NCBI GenBank assembly: GCA_021769555.1 | Contig: JAETSR010000006.1 | Location: 213,800 to 277,799, forward strand | DNA from: Clostridiaceae bacterium | GTDB lineage: Bacteria; Bacillota; Clostridia; Oscillospirales; Acutalibacteraceae | Length of the DNA stretch: 64,000 nucleotides | Direction of reading: 5' to 3' | Shown: positions 51,980 through 62,092 of the stretch, in pieces | How the letters are laid out: each line of letters starts with the position of its first letter | How positions within the stretch are numbered: the first letter of the stretch is position 1 | The notes under the pieces: model-generated | Told to the model about the DNA's origin: nothing | Databases searched by the model: none | The model's input: only the letters and a program-made list of their open reading frames with translations | Made by a program: the position numbers and the translations under genes

Positions 51980-53173
51980 ATGGACCTGGAAAAGATGAAG
52001 CGCAAATACGCGTATACCCTGGCGAGGGTCGGGCTGAACGTGCAGAAGGGCCAGACCGTGCTGGTGGAGGCGGCGGTGGAGGGCTGGGAGTTTACCTCCG
52101 TATTTGCCGAGGAATGCTATAAGCTGGGGGCAGGCAACGTTGTGGTCCACTATCTGGATATGCCAAACATGAAGACTGCCGCAAAGTACCGCCCTGACGA
52201 AGACGTGCGCCGGGTGGAGGACTGGGAGTACGCCATGCACCAGGGGTATCTGGACAACGGGGCCTGCTATGTGCGGCTGGAGGGTGTGAACCCCAGGCTC
52301 ATGGAGGATGTGAGCGAGAAGAACTCCAACGCAATATTCGCCCATGTGGACGCTGTGAGAAACATCATGAGAAAGGCAAGCCGGGAGAAGCACTGCCAGT
52401 GGCTTATTGCCATGATACCCACTGTACAGTGGGCCGAGCATATACTGGACAAGACCGGCAGCGAGGCCCTAGACGAGCTCTGGGAGATACTCCTAAAGCT
52501 CTGCTATATTGACGAGGACAACGACGTTGTGAAGACCTGGGAGGAGAAGAACCGTAAAAATGCCGAGAGGGGCAGGGCCGTGGACGCTTTGAAGCTCACA
52601 AAGCTGCACTATACCGCCTCCAACGGCACGGACCTTACAGTTGGGCTCACCCCCTGGTCCAAGTTCGGCTATGATGATGAGCTGCCCGAGGGCCGGGTGC
52701 CCTTTAACGCCAATATCCCTTCGGAGGAGATTTTCACCACGCCCGATAAGTTCGGCACCAACGGCGTTGTCTATGCCTCCCGGCCGCTGCTTCTCGGGGG
52801 CAAGAGCATTGAGAACTTCGGCTTCAGGTTCGAGAACGGTAAGGTAGTTGAGGTCCTGGCCGATGAGGGAAGGGAAATGCTCGAGGCCCTGATAAGCACC
52901 GACGAAAACGCCGGGTATCTTGGGGAGGCGGCGCTGGTGGAGTACCACTCGCCCATAAGCATGAGCGGCCTTGTGTACTATACCACGCTGATAGACGAGA
53001 ACGCCAGCTGCCATCTGGCCCTGGGCCGAGGCTTCGGCGGGGAGCATGAGGAGTTCAACGACTCCACAATACATGTGGACTTTATGATAGGCACGCCCGA
53101 CATGCGCATTGTGGGCACAACTGAGGACGGCCGGGAGGTTGACATCTTCCGGGACGGGGATTTCGTGATTTGA
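51980..53173 (+). CDS. M29-family aminopeptidase (AmpS/PepS-like)
   Basis: A 397-residue metallo-aminopeptidase of the clan represented by aminopeptidase T/AmpS. Metal-site and catalytic segments are visible: LGEAALVEYHSPIS (Glu, His), YTTLIDENASCHLALGRGF, and HVDFMIGTPDMRIVG (His, Asp). The start at 51980 has an ideal AAGGAGG; family similarity starts there. It probably trims peptides in the cytosol. Confidence 0.9.
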   Translation: MDLEKMKRKYAYTLARVGLNVQKGQTVLVEAAVEGWEFTSVFAEECYKLGAGNVVVHYLDMPNMKTAAKYRPDEDVRRVEDWEYAMHQGYLDNGACYVRLEGVNPRLMEDVSEKNSNAIFAHVDAVRNIMRKASREKHCQWLIAMIPTVQWAEHILDKTGSEALDELWEILLKLCYIDEDNDVVKTWEEKNRKNAERGRAVDALKLTKLHYTASNGTDLTVGLTPWSKFGYDDELPEGRVPFNANIPSEEIFTTPDKFGTNGVVYASRPLLLGGKSIENFGFRFENGKVVEVLADEGREMLEALISTDENAGYLGEAALVEYHSPISMSGLVYYTTLIDENASCHLALGRGFGGEHEEFNDSTIHVDFMIGTPDMRIVGTTEDGREVDIFRDGDFVI

Positions 53174-53190
53174 CATAAAATATAACTTAA

Positions 53191-53226
53191 GGCAGGCCTG
53201 GGATAGCTCCGGGCCTGCCTCTGTTT
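53191..53226 (+). terminator. Terminator after the aminopeptidase gene
   Basis: GGCAGGCC and GGCCTGCC arms form a stem (53191-53219), followed by TCTGTTTT. Confidence 0.8.
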
Positions 53227-55823
53227 TACCTGTTTATCATGTTTTCCATGGCGTCCAAAAGCTGGCCCAGGTCGTCCATGTCCCACTGGCCGTGGAGGTC
53301 GGCGGCGGGCTGTATGAGCTCCTGGCGCATATCCCACATAAGCGCGTCCGCCTCGCTGCCGTCACGGACTACCTTCGTGTACTGCTTCACGCTGCCAAGG
53401 CCCGTAAGGCTCTGTTCCAGCTTGCCGTATACCGCCCTGTATGCCTCCTGCAGCCGGCTCACCCAGCGCTTACCCGCCGAGAGCTGCTTCACCGCTTCCC
53501 TTGCCGCCTCCTTGGTGGAGATATCCGCCGCGTCAAGACGGAGGGCCCGGGCGGACACCCTGAGGCCCGCCAGGCCGCTGCCGGGGCTCTCCTTTGCGGT
53601 CTTCCCGCCCTCTATGGCCCGGACCCTGCCGCCTCTGATTATGATTGGGGCCGTCTGCCCCCTTCCCAGGCCGCTGTCCCTGCCTATGCCGGGGCTGGCC
53701 GTGCCGCCCTTTGCCGTGAGAACGCCGTCGGGCCGGCCGGGGGAATTTGGCTGGTCGATATATAGGGAGGTGCCGTCCCCCAGGGAAATGCCCGCGCAGC
53801 CCGCGCCGCTCTCGAAGACGCTCTCCGTGCCCCTGTTCAGCATGAGCGTGACCCTGTTTCCCCTGCCAAGGCTGCACGCCCGGCCTGAGGGCACCATGCA
53901 CATAACGCCGTCCAGCACGAGCTCCACCGGGCCGATACCGTCCGCGAAGGCAAGCCGTCCGCTGAACGGCCTGTCGCCCGCGTCTGTGCCCATGCCGCCG
54001 GAAAGGCCGTCCACCTTCCCTGTGAGCACCCTGAGGGTGCGGCTGTCCTCCTCATAGCGCCAGTCTGTGTCCTCCTCCCCCCCTGAGACTGTGAAGGGGT
54101 TCGGGAACATGGACACCGGGACGAACTTCCTCTGCGCCCGGCTCCACTGAAGGTAGACGTATCTGGTCCTCAGCTCCCCGGCGCTGTCCCGGCCCTCTAA
54201 GGCTATAAGGTGGGCGGGATAGCCCTGGGAGGGGTCCCCCTTCATGAGCCAGAGCCTGGCTATGTCCGGCTGGGCGCTCCTCAGGAGGGACACCTGGGCG
54301 TGCCGGCCGTCTATCACTATGGACTGCACGGCGTTCCACTGGGGGAACATCTCCTTCCACTGAAGGTCGTAGGGCTCAAGCTCCTCCCCGCCCGGGCCGA
54401 AAACGCTGCTCTCCTTCGGGGCGTTCAGTATCACCGCGCCGTCTACTATCAGCCGCACGGGAAGCTCCGCCGCCTGCCGCTCGAGCATGAACGCGCCCTC
54501 TCTCAGCCGCAGCGTGCTTTCGGGGCCGCCCTTTATGTACCCGATTCTGGTGAGCCCGCTGCCGGCTAAGGTGAGCGCAGACTTTTGCTTAAAGCCCAGC
54601 TCCTGTATATCCGTCTCACCCTGCGTTCTAAGCTGGGCCTGGACGTGGTCTACAGTTACCCTGGGGGTGTTCACACCTTGCAGCCGGGTCTCCCCGCGGC
54701 CGGTGAGCTCTATCTCCGGGGCCTGACGCTCCTGCCCGCGCAAGACTACAGTTTCGTCCCCGCGCACGGTGACGGTGTTCTCCTTCACAGTGACGCTTGA
54801 GGGGTCCCTGCTCTCGGCAGTGACGCCGTTCATGTCCCGGGCCTCCATAGACGGCTGGGGCTCCCCGGTCTTTGCTCCCGCCGCCTGGTCCGTGCCCTCT
54901 CCAAGCCCGGCGAGCATATCGTCCAGGTTTTCCAGCGCGGCCAGCAGCTTTAGCAGCAGCTCCATCTCTCCCCCGCTGCCGTTTGAGAGCAGGTCCATCA
55001 GGTCCGGCATACCTGAGCCGGCGCCCAGGAGAATGCTTGAGAAAAGGGGGCTCATCCCCGGCGCGAGGCCGTCCATGAACTGCCTTTGGAAGTCCTCGAG
55101 GCTGTCGAAAAGCCCGCCGGTAAGGTCCGACACAGCCTCGTCCGGGGTCATGCCCCCCTCTATGGCCTCCAACAGGCGCAAAAGCCCCTCCGCCGCCTGG
55201 GAGGCGTCCAGCTTATCCGTGCCTCCCCCCGCTATAACAGAGCCCAGATAGACAGCCGCAAGATACCCTGCCGCCGGGTCCTCAAGGGGGAGCTTGCTTA
55301 GGGCCGCCATAATTTCGCTGCCGCTGGCGGCAGGGTCCAGCCCCAGGGCCTCCAAAAGCTCGGCGGGGTCCGGGGCGTCGGCCATGCCCCAGAGGAGCCA
55401 GGCCGGGAGCCGGGAGATAATGTCCCGGCCCGCGCCGCCCTGCGCTGTGAGGAGGTTCGCCGCCCCGGCGCTGCCGCCCAGCATACGCATGAGCTCCCGG
55501 CGAAGGTTCGAGAGCTCCTCTTTGAGCTCCTTGTTCTCAGGGTCGGCCTCGGCCTCTTTAGCCAGCTCCTCCATCCTCCCCAGGCTGTCCTTCACCTCCT
55601 GAAGGGTGGCCTCCCTGGTCTGCAGGGCCTGGCGGGCCTTCTGCACCCTTGTCTCAGCCTGGCTTATGCGGCCCATGAGCTGCTTTAGGTCCAGGGACGC
55701 GGCTGCCCTTGGGGCGGCCTGCTTTGTCCCGGCGGCGCTGTCCTGCTTCTCCGTCTTCACAGGCTGCTGGTACTTTACCGCCGCCCTCGCCTGGTTTCTT
55801 CGGACGCTTCTTATCTCCTCCAT
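53226..55823 (-). CDS. Large protein with coiled-coil N-terminus and beta-helix-like core, function unknown
   Basis: An 865-residue protein with no signal peptide. Residues of about 45-120 form a coiled coil whose pattern (QTREATLQEVKDSLGRMEEL then AKEAEADPENKELKEEL) recalls the flagellin D0/D1 helix. An Ala/Gly/Leu-rich helical part follows (130-320). From about 340 to 740 it is beta-rich with short strand repeats; AGISLGDGTSLYI and SPGIGRDSGLGRGQTAPIII resemble carbohydrate-binding beta-helix proteins of the Cthe_2159 kind. The last 110 residues are again helical. I do not recognise a whole-protein homolog. An adhesin or filament-like role is only a guess. Confidence 0.6.
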   Translation of the reverse strand: MEEIRSVRRNQARAAVKYQQPVKTEKQDSAAGTKQAAPRAAASLDLKQLMGRISQAETRVQKARQALQTREATLQEVKDSLGRMEELAKEAEADPENKELKEELSNLRRELMRMLGGSAGAANLLTAQGGAGRDIISRLPAWLLWGMADAPDPAELLEALGLDPAASGSEIMAALSKLPLEDPAAGYLAAVYLGSVIAGGGTDKLDASQAAEGLLRLLEAIEGGMTPDEAVSDLTGGLFDSLEDFQRQFMDGLAPGMSPLFSSILLGAGSGMPDLMDLLSNGSGGEMELLLKLLAALENLDDMLAGLGEGTDQAAGAKTGEPQPSMEARDMNGVTAESRDPSSVTVKENTVTVRGDETVVLRGQERQAPEIELTGRGETRLQGVNTPRVTVDHVQAQLRTQGETDIQELGFKQKSALTLAGSGLTRIGYIKGGPESTLRLREGAFMLERQAAELPVRLIVDGAVILNAPKESSVFGPGGEELEPYDLQWKEMFPQWNAVQSIVIDGRHAQVSLLRSAQPDIARLWLMKGDPSQGYPAHLIALEGRDSAGELRTRYVYLQWSRAQRKFVPVSMFPNPFTVSGGEEDTDWRYEEDSRTLRVLTGKVDGLSGGMGTDAGDRPFSGRLAFADGIGPVELVLDGVMCMVPSGRACSLGRGNRVTLMLNRGTESVFESGAGCAGISLGDGTSLYIDQPNSPGRPDGVLTAKGGTASPGIGRDSGLGRGQTAPIIIRGGRVRAIEGGKTAKESPGSGLAGLRVSARALRLDAADISTKEAAREAVKQLSAGKRWVSRLQEAYRAVYGKLEQSLTGLGSVKQYTKVVRDGSEADALMWDMRQELIQPAADLHGQWDMDDLGQLLDAMENMINR

Positions 55824-55877
55824 ATTCCGGGCCCCCTTTTCTCGTTATAATTTAATTATCGTCCCCCGGGCGAAAAA

Positions 55878-55912
55878 AATAAGAGGCCCGGAGGTTTCCG
55901 GTCCCCTTATGC
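55878..55912 (-). terminator. Terminator after metK
   Basis: On the minus strand a GGGGACCGGA...TCCGGGCCTC stem is followed by TTATTTTTTT, 10 bp downstream of the metK stop. Confidence 0.7.
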
Positions 55913-55921
55913 TCATAAAAT

Positions 55922-57106
<1,185 letters not shown>

Positions 57107-57164
57107 TATTATTTCCCCTTTCGGTAAATGTATCGGCAGGATAAACCCTTCTTGGCAAATAAAA

Positions 57165-57319
57165 TAGGACTCTCGAAAAACGAGGGTCCATACCGCGCCT
57201 CATCTTTCGGAGAGTTACTCAGGTAACTCTTTGTTCCGCAGGAATTAGCACCTTGCAGCTTTTACGCTACAGGTTGCCGGGCATCACAGGGCCTGTCCCT
57301 CCGCCGCTCTTGATAAGGA
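57165..57319 (-). promoter_or_regulatory. SAM-I (S-box) riboswitch with terminator
   Basis: On the minus strand it begins CTTATCAAGAG and continues GGAGGGAC, GATGCCCGGCAACC and later AAGGTGCTAATTCC, all conserved S-box elements in order. The expression platform is a hairpin with arms 57181-57189 and 57167-57175 followed by TATTTTATTT. SAM binding should terminate metK transcription. Confidence 0.96.
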
Positions 57320-57341
57320 TTTATTCTGTTTTCTACGATAT

Positions 57342-57370
57342 ACTATATCACGGGTTTTCCCGTTTGTCAA
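57342..57370 (-). promoter_or_regulatory. Promoter of metK
   Basis: On the minus strand TTGACA (57365-57370), 17-bp spacer, TATAGT (57342-57347). The -35 lies inside the last codons of the upstream flavin reductase gene. Confidence 0.85.
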
Positions 57371-58019
57371 TACTCTTTGCCTTCGCATACGTCAAAAATT
57401 TTCTCATGTACACCAGAAGCTTTACATCAGCGGCCTCCCAGTCATAGCTCTGTGACGGGAAAATGCCGCCGCCCTCGGCCGCCTTTTCCACCGGCAGGGA
57501 AATGCCGGTGCTCCACTCTTCGTCATAGGGCACGGTTCTGAACTGAATGGTGTCAAGGGCGTTTGCAATGGTATCGTTGACCATGGCCCTATAGCTTTTC
57601 AGGGCCCAGTCCGAGCCGCCGCCGTGGGAGATAACAGCGGCGGGCTTATGGCATACCTCGGAGCAGTACCCGCTGTCGCGCCACCAGTGGAGGAAGGCTA
57701 TCTCCTCCATCTTTTCAAGAAGCATACAGAGCCGCGCGGGGATGGGGGCGTAGTGGGGCGAGACAAAGATAACTCCATCGGCGCTTATGAGTTCCTCATA
57801 GAGCCGGTTAAAATCCCTGTCATGGGCACAGCGCCTTGTCTCATAGCAGCGCCCGCAGCCTATGCAGGGGGACATGCCGGGATACTGCCGAAGGTCTATG
57901 GTATAGCAGTGAGCTCCATCATTACTCAATATTTCCTCTAGCTTTCTGCATATTTTCAGCGACGTGCTCTCCGTGCCGCTGTGGAGGATATTTGAAGCGG
58001 ATATGCAGATAATTTTCAT
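57348..58019 (-). CDS. NADPH-dependent FMN reductase / flavodoxin-fold iron-sulfur protein
   Basis: A 223-residue flavodoxin-fold protein. The FMN phosphate loop is ISASNILHSGTES, and CIGCGRCYETRRCAHD is a four-Cys motif typical of iron-sulfur flavoproteins. VFVSPHYAPIPARLCMLLEK is the second FMN segment. It probably transfers electrons in an anaerobic setting; the partner is unknown. ATG 58019 overlaps the rarA stop (ATGA), so the two are coupled. Confidence 0.85.
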   Translation of the reverse strand: MKIICISASNILHSGTESTSLKICRKLEEILSNDGAHCYTIDLRQYPGMSPCIGCGRCYETRRCAHDRDFNRLYEELISADGVIFVSPHYAPIPARLCMLLEKMEEIAFLHWWRDSGYCSEVCHKPAAVISHGGGSDWALKSYRAMVNDTIANALDTIQFRTVPYDEEWSTGISLPVEKAAEGGGIFPSQSYDWEAADVKLLVYMRKFLTYAKAKSIDKRENP

Positions 58020-59362
58020 TTCTTCTCCCCCGCCTCCTGCTCGCGCCTTTTGCGCTTCCACTCCTCAATCTGCCTGAGCCTCTCCCCCAGCCTGGCCTCG
58101 CTGCCCTGGTTCGTGGGCTCATAGTACCGGCGGTCCTTTAGCGAGTCCGGCAGGCACTGCATGGTGGTGAGCTTATCTGCATAATCGTGGGCGTACTGAT
58201 AGCCCTTGCCGTATTCCAGGTCCTTCATCAGGCGGGTGGGCGCGTTGCGGATGACCAGGGGCACCGGCTCGGCCAGCATTTTCTGGGCGTCGGCAGCGGC
58301 GGCCATATACGCGGCGTCCGCGGCGTTGGACTTTGGGGCCAGGGACATGTAAATCACCGCGTGGGTGAGGTTCACATTGCACTCGGGCAGGCCGATAAAG
58401 TGGCTGGCCTGGTACGCCGCCACTGCTATCTCCAAGGCCCGGCTGTCCGCAAGGCCGATGTCCTCGCTGGCGAAGCGTATGAGCCGCCTTGCCACGTACA
58501 GCGGGTCCTCACCGGCCTCAAGCATACGGGCCAGCCAGTACACCGCCGCCTGGGGGTCGCTGTTGCGCATGGATTTGTGCAGGGCCGAGATAAGGTTGTA
58601 GTGCTCCTCGCCGTTCTTATCATATAATAGAGACTTCTTGTTTACGCACTGCTCAAGTATCTCCTGGGTGACGGTTATCCTGCCGTCCTGCCGCTGGGCG
58701 TTGAGAACCACCATTTCAAGGGTCCCCAGGGCTGTGCGGGCGTCTCCGTTGGCAAAGCCAGCTATCATGCCCAGCATGTCCTCGCTTATCTGCACATTCT
58801 GCCCGCCAAACCCCCGGGGGTCGGTGAGGGTGCGGTTGAGAAGGGACACCAGGTCCTCTGTGCTCAAGGCCTGCAATACGAACACCTTGCACCGGGACAG
58901 CAGAGCGGAGTTCACCTCAAAGGAGGGATTCTCGGTAGTTGCACCGATGAGCACAATGCTCCCCTTCTCCACAAAGGGCAGGAAGGCGTCCTGCTGGGCT
59001 TTATTAAAACGGTGTATCTCGTCTACAAAGAGTATGGTGCGCTCCCCCAGCATACGGGTGCGGTCGGCCTCGTTCATGACCTCTTTTATCTCTTTTATGC
59101 CGCTGGTGACGGCGCTGAAGTTGATAAAATTTGACTGAGTGCGCCGGGCGATTATCCTTGCCAGGGTGGTCTTCCCCACCCCCGGCGGGCCCCAGAATAC
59201 CATGGAGGGCACCCGGTCCCGGTCAATCAGCTGACGGAGCACCTTGCCCTCCCCCAAGAGGTGCCGCTGCCCCGCGAACTCATCAAGAGTCCTCGGGCGC
59301 ATACGCGTGGCAAGGGGGGTATCCGCCGGGTCCGTCTCAAAAAATGTTGTCTGCCGGTCCAT
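58016..59362 (-). CDS. rarA: Replication-associated recombination protein RarA (MgsA)
   Basis: A 448-residue AAA+ ATPase acting at stalled replication forks. Walker A is GPPGVGKTTLA, Walker B is ILFVDEIHRFNKAQQDAFLP, and the C-terminal tetramerisation part includes YWLARMLEAGEDPLYVARRL. Length and motifs are typical. Confidence 0.95.
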   Translation of the reverse strand: MDRQTTFFETDPADTPLATRMRPRTLDEFAGQRHLLGEGKVLRQLIDRDRVPSMVFWGPPGVGKTTLARIIARRTQSNFINFSAVTSGIKEIKEVMNEADRTRMLGERTILFVDEIHRFNKAQQDAFLPFVEKGSIVLIGATTENPSFEVNSALLSRCKVFVLQALSTEDLVSLLNRTLTDPRGFGGQNVQISEDMLGMIAGFANGDARTALGTLEMVVLNAQRQDGRITVTQEILEQCVNKKSLLYDKNGEEHYNLISALHKSMRNSDPQAAVYWLARMLEAGEDPLYVARRLIRFASEDIGLADSRALEIAVAAYQASHFIGLPECNVNLTHAVIYMSLAPKSNAADAAYMAAAADAQKMLAEPVPLVIRNAPTRLMKDLEYGKGYQYAHDYADKLTTMQCLPDSLKDRRYYEPTNQGSEARLGERLRQIEEWKRKRREQEAGEKK

Positions 59363-59388
59363 GGGCCGCCTCCTTTGCAGTAATCCTT

Positions 59389-60282
59389 TTATGTATGTGA
59401 GTCTCCGGTTTCCCGCCGGTACTGGCTGGGCGAGCGGCCTGTATGGGCGCGGAAAACCTTTGCATAATATGACGGGTCAGTAAATCCCGCAGCCTCCGCG
59501 GCCTCAGCCACGGATGAGCCGGATTTCAAGCTGGCAAGGCTTTTGCCCACCCGGTAGTCGGAGAGGTAGTCAAACAGCGGCGTGCCCATCTGGCGCTTGA
59601 AAAACCGGCAGCACTCGCTTTTGCACAGCCCCACATGGGCGGCAATGTCCTCAAGGGTTATCCGGTCCGCGTAGTGCTCGTGAAGGAAGGTCAGTATCTC
59701 CCGAAGGCGCCTGAGCTTCTCCGGGTCCTCGTTCTGTCCCTTCTGGGAGCGGCTGGGAAAATGCTCATACAGCTCCGCCCATATCTGCATAAAGCAGGAC
59801 TGGACCTGCATTTCATATCCCCCGGCCCGGCCGCTGCAGAGCTCATATACCCTATGCAGATACTTCAGTATCTCTGCCTGCCAGGGCTCCTCCGGCGACA
59901 TGAGAAGTGACGACAGCCCCTGGCTCTCGAGAAGGGGGGAAACATATTTTGCGCCTATCACGCTGCCCTCAAATCCGGAGAGCAGCCGCGGGTGCACGGT
60001 TATGGATATGTAGTCGCAGTCGCCGGCCCCGGGAATGGCGCTGCCTGAGTGGAGGGCTCCGGAGCTGCAAAAAAGCCCCTGGCCCGCCGAAAGTATATAG
60101 CGGCTGTCGTTGACCCGGTACTCCATGCTCCCAGATGCGGCAAGGGTGAACTCCACCTCATCGTGCCAGTGCCAGGGAAAGGAGCCGGTCGGGTACGCTG
60201 AGATGGGCTTGCGCCCCACGTACACAGGGAAGCCATAGGTTCCGTGCAGCTTCATCTCCCGCTTCTGGCTGGTCAGCTCCAT
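59389..60282 (-). CDS. AraC-family transcriptional regulator with cupin domain
   Basis: A 297-residue regulator: an N-terminal cupin-like ligand domain (about 30-100; FPWHWHDEVEFTLAASGSME) and a C-terminal double helix-turn-helix (about 195-292; LEDIAAHVGLCKSECCRFFK, then GFTDPSYYAKVFRAHTGRSP). It faces the Fic-derived gene across a symmetric palindromic promoter region (60302-60414), so it is a candidate regulator of both. Confidence 0.9.
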   Translation of the reverse strand: MELTSQKREMKLHGTYGFPVYVGRKPISAYPTGSFPWHWHDEVEFTLAASGSMEYRVNDSRYILSAGQGLFCSSGALHSGSAIPGAGDCDYISITVHPRLLSGFEGSVIGAKYVSPLLESQGLSSLLMSPEEPWQAEILKYLHRVYELCSGRAGGYEMQVQSCFMQIWAELYEHFPSRSQKGQNEDPEKLRRLREILTFLHEHYADRITLEDIAAHVGLCKSECCRFFKRQMGTPLFDYLSDYRVGKSLASLKSGSSVAEAAEAAGFTDPSYYAKVFRAHTGRSPSQYRRETGDSHT

Positions 60283-60301
60283 AGGTCATCCCTCCCTCTG
60301 T

Positions 60302-60414
60302 ATTATAACCTACATAATAGAGAAAAGCAAGCCCGGAATATCTGCATATTTCAAGCTCAAATATGCAGATATTTTACGAAAGGGCTTGCTTTTAGAGGCT
60401 AATTTTGTTATGAT
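60302..60414. promoter_or_regulatory. Symmetric divergent promoters sharing a nested palindrome
   Basis: Outer arms AAAAGCAAGCCC (60323-60334) and GGGCTTGCTTTT (60382-60393) and inner arms AATATCTGCATATTT (60337-60351) and AAATATGCAGATATT (60359-60373) are perfect inverted repeats around a 7-bp loop. Each outer arm supplies a -35 TTGCTT: leftward with TATAAT (60302-60307), rightward with TATGAT (60409-60414), both at 17-bp spacing. Confidence 0.8.
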
Positions 60415-60438
60415 ATTTACATAAAAGGAGATGGGACC

Positions 60439-61122
60439 ATGCATAAATACGACTACTCGTTCCTTGAGAGCTTCCCCCTGCCGGAAAACGTTTCAGGGCT
60501 GCTCGACCGCCTGAGGGAAATGCAGGCGGAATATGCGCCGCATAAGTCCAGGCGGAAGGCGGCGGCTGAGTTCCCCGCCGGCCACCTGCACCTGTCCGCT
60601 GCATACGAGGCCTGCGGCGCTGAACCGCTGCTGCTTGTCCCGTGCGTGACGCTGGACATGCTGTGCTCTCTGCCTGAGGGCGGCGAGTCCCTGCACACTG
60701 CCATAGAACTGGCGCTGGGACTTTTGTGCCGCTCCGGGTATACTATGTGCAAATATTTTTGCCTGGAAGAAATGATATGCAGATACTTTTTCTTCTACTA
60801 TCAGGCCTTTGAGCGCTCCAAATCCCACTGGGAGCAGAACGGCAGCGACTATCTGTATTATATCGAAATGTTCCTCTCCCTTCTCTACCTGTGCGCAAAG
60901 GACGCTCCCAAAGCCCCGGCCGCTCCCAGGCGCACCACTAAGCGCGCGGCTATAGAGGCGCTGGTGCTGAAAAGCGATGAGCCCATCTCCAAGGCCGAAA
61001 TCTGTGCCGCCCTTCCGGACGTGAGCCCCACCACTGTAGAGGCGGCGCTGGGGGCCATGGTCCGCTCCGGGAGCGTACGAAAGGTCGGGGCGGCCCGGGC
61101 AGCCCGGTATATCAGGGCTTAG
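60439..61122 (+). CDS. Fic-derived protein without catalytic core, with winged-helix C-terminus
   Basis: A 227-residue protein that lines up with both ends of Fic-family AMP-transferases carrying a C-terminal winged helix. The start (YDYSFLESFPLP) and the run from LLLVPCVTLDMLC through YTMCKYFCLEEMI, YYQAFERSKSHWEQN and YIEMFLSLLY are Fic-like. The catalytic HPFxDGNGR is replaced by LPEGGESLHT (78-87), so the essential His, Asn and Arg are gone. The part with the inhibitory S/T-x-x-x-E-G helix is missing. Residues 165-227 (RAAIEALVLKSDEPISKAEI) keep the winged helix. It is probably a DNA-binding regulator or pseudoenzyme. SD AAAGGAG precedes it. Confidence 0.72.
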   Translation: MHKYDYSFLESFPLPENVSGLLDRLREMQAEYAPHKSRRKAAAEFPAGHLHLSAAYEACGAEPLLLVPCVTLDMLCSLPEGGESLHTAIELALGLLCRSGYTMCKYFCLEEMICRYFFFYYQAFERSKSHWEQNGSDYLYYIEMFLSLLYLCAKDAPKAPAAPRRTTKRAAIEALVLKSDEPISKAEICAALPDVSPTTVEAALGAMVRSGSVRKVGAARAARYIRA

Positions 61123-61507
61123 TGCGCTCCCTCAGCAGGGCGTAGGAGCATAGGCCCTCCTCCTGCCAGCGGCAGTCCTTGCAGACGTACCGGAAGTCCT
61201 CTTCTTTCAGCTGTCCAAGGCGCTCGAGCAGCTCTGTCCGGCCGAGCTCCCGGCCTGGTGTAAAGCCTGTGACCTCCAGCGCGGCCCTGTCTCGGTCTGC
61301 CACGTTCTCTGTGCCTAGGGCGCAGCCCTCCGACTCCCGGTTCGGGCAGTATCTGCATATATCGTCATGGCCCTCCACGAGCCTGAAGCGCCCGCCTTTC
61401 TGCATATACTCTATCAGCTGAGTCATGTTTTCAGTGAAGGGCTCATCGTAGCCGCTGCCTGAGAACAGCGTTGTGCAGAACATATGGTGTCCTCTGAGCG
61501 CCCTCAT
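61112..61507 (-). CDS. DUF1284 iron-sulfur-like protein
   Basis: A 131-residue protein of the DUF1284 family. It begins LRGHHMFCTTLFSGSGYDEPF and carries Cys clusters CRYCPNRESEGC and VCKDCRWQEEGLC that could bind an iron-sulfur cluster or zinc. Function unknown. It overlaps the end of the convergent Fic-derived gene by 11 bp, and its start overlaps the bioY stop by 4 bp. Confidence 0.85.
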   Translation of the reverse strand: MRALRGHHMFCTTLFSGSGYDEPFTENMTQLIEYMQKGGRFRLVEGHDDICRYCPNRESEGCALGTENVADRDRAALEVTGFTPGRELGRTELLERLGQLKEEDFRYVCKDCRWQEEGLCSYALLRERTKP

Positions 61508-62055
61508 GCCAGGTCACCAAGGCCCGCCTTTTTCAGGCTGGCGGCAATGCCCAGGGCCGCGAAATATGCCAGGGCCAGCGACACCACATCCTTTATAATG
61601 AATGGCGCGGAGGCTGCCAGGAATGCCGTCGCAAAGCTCATGCTGCTCACCAGGCTGAACTGCAGAAGGCCGGCAAGGTGGCATACGGCCAGCCCAGCGC
61701 CGCCCAGCAGCAGGGCAGCGTACTTTTTGCCTGTTCTCAAGCCAAGTCCGCACAGGAAGGCCATGGGCAGGAAACCCCAGAGGAAACCCCCGGTCATGCC
61801 GAGAAACGCGCCGAAGCCGCCGCTGAAGCCCGCGAAAACCGGCACGCCTACTGCGCCGAGGGCCAGGTATACGCCCACTGCCAGGGTGCCCAGCGCCGGG
61901 CCCAGCAGGTATCCGCACAGGGCCACGGCGAAGGTCTGAAGGGTGACGGGCACCCCGGTGGGCATTGGGACGGAGATTTGAGACAGCACCGCAAGAACTG
62001 CCGCCATTACGCCTGTGAGCACTGTACGCCTTATGTTATCCTTGTTATGTTCCAT
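61504..62055 (-). CDS. bioY: Biotin transporter BioY
   Basis: A 183-residue membrane protein, the biotin-binding S component of an ECF-type importer (ATPase and T unit not in the window). Six hydrophobic segments and the BioY pattern ISVPMPTGVPVTLQTFAVAL with GYLLGPALGTLAVGVYLALG and a GF-x-x-G-F-x-x-A-x-M segment are visible. The start at 62055 follows AGGAG. It is co-transcribed behind birA. Confidence 0.93.
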   Translation of the reverse strand: MEHNKDNIRRTVLTGVMAAVLAVLSQISVPMPTGVPVTLQTFAVALCGYLLGPALGTLAVGVYLALGAVGVPVFAGFSGGFGAFLGMTGGFLWGFLPMAFLCGLGLRTGKKYAALLLGGAGLAVCHLAGLLQFSLVSSMSFATAFLAASAPFIIKDVVSLALAYFAALGIAASLKKAGLGDLA

Positions 62056-62092
62056 ATTATCCGCTCCTGTTTCTTTAATATTATTTATATTA

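Noticed and set aside
58000-61410. Recurring ATGCAGATA motif
   Set aside because: The scattered copies lie inside coding sequence in ordinary codons; only the palindromic pair at 60337-60373 is structured.
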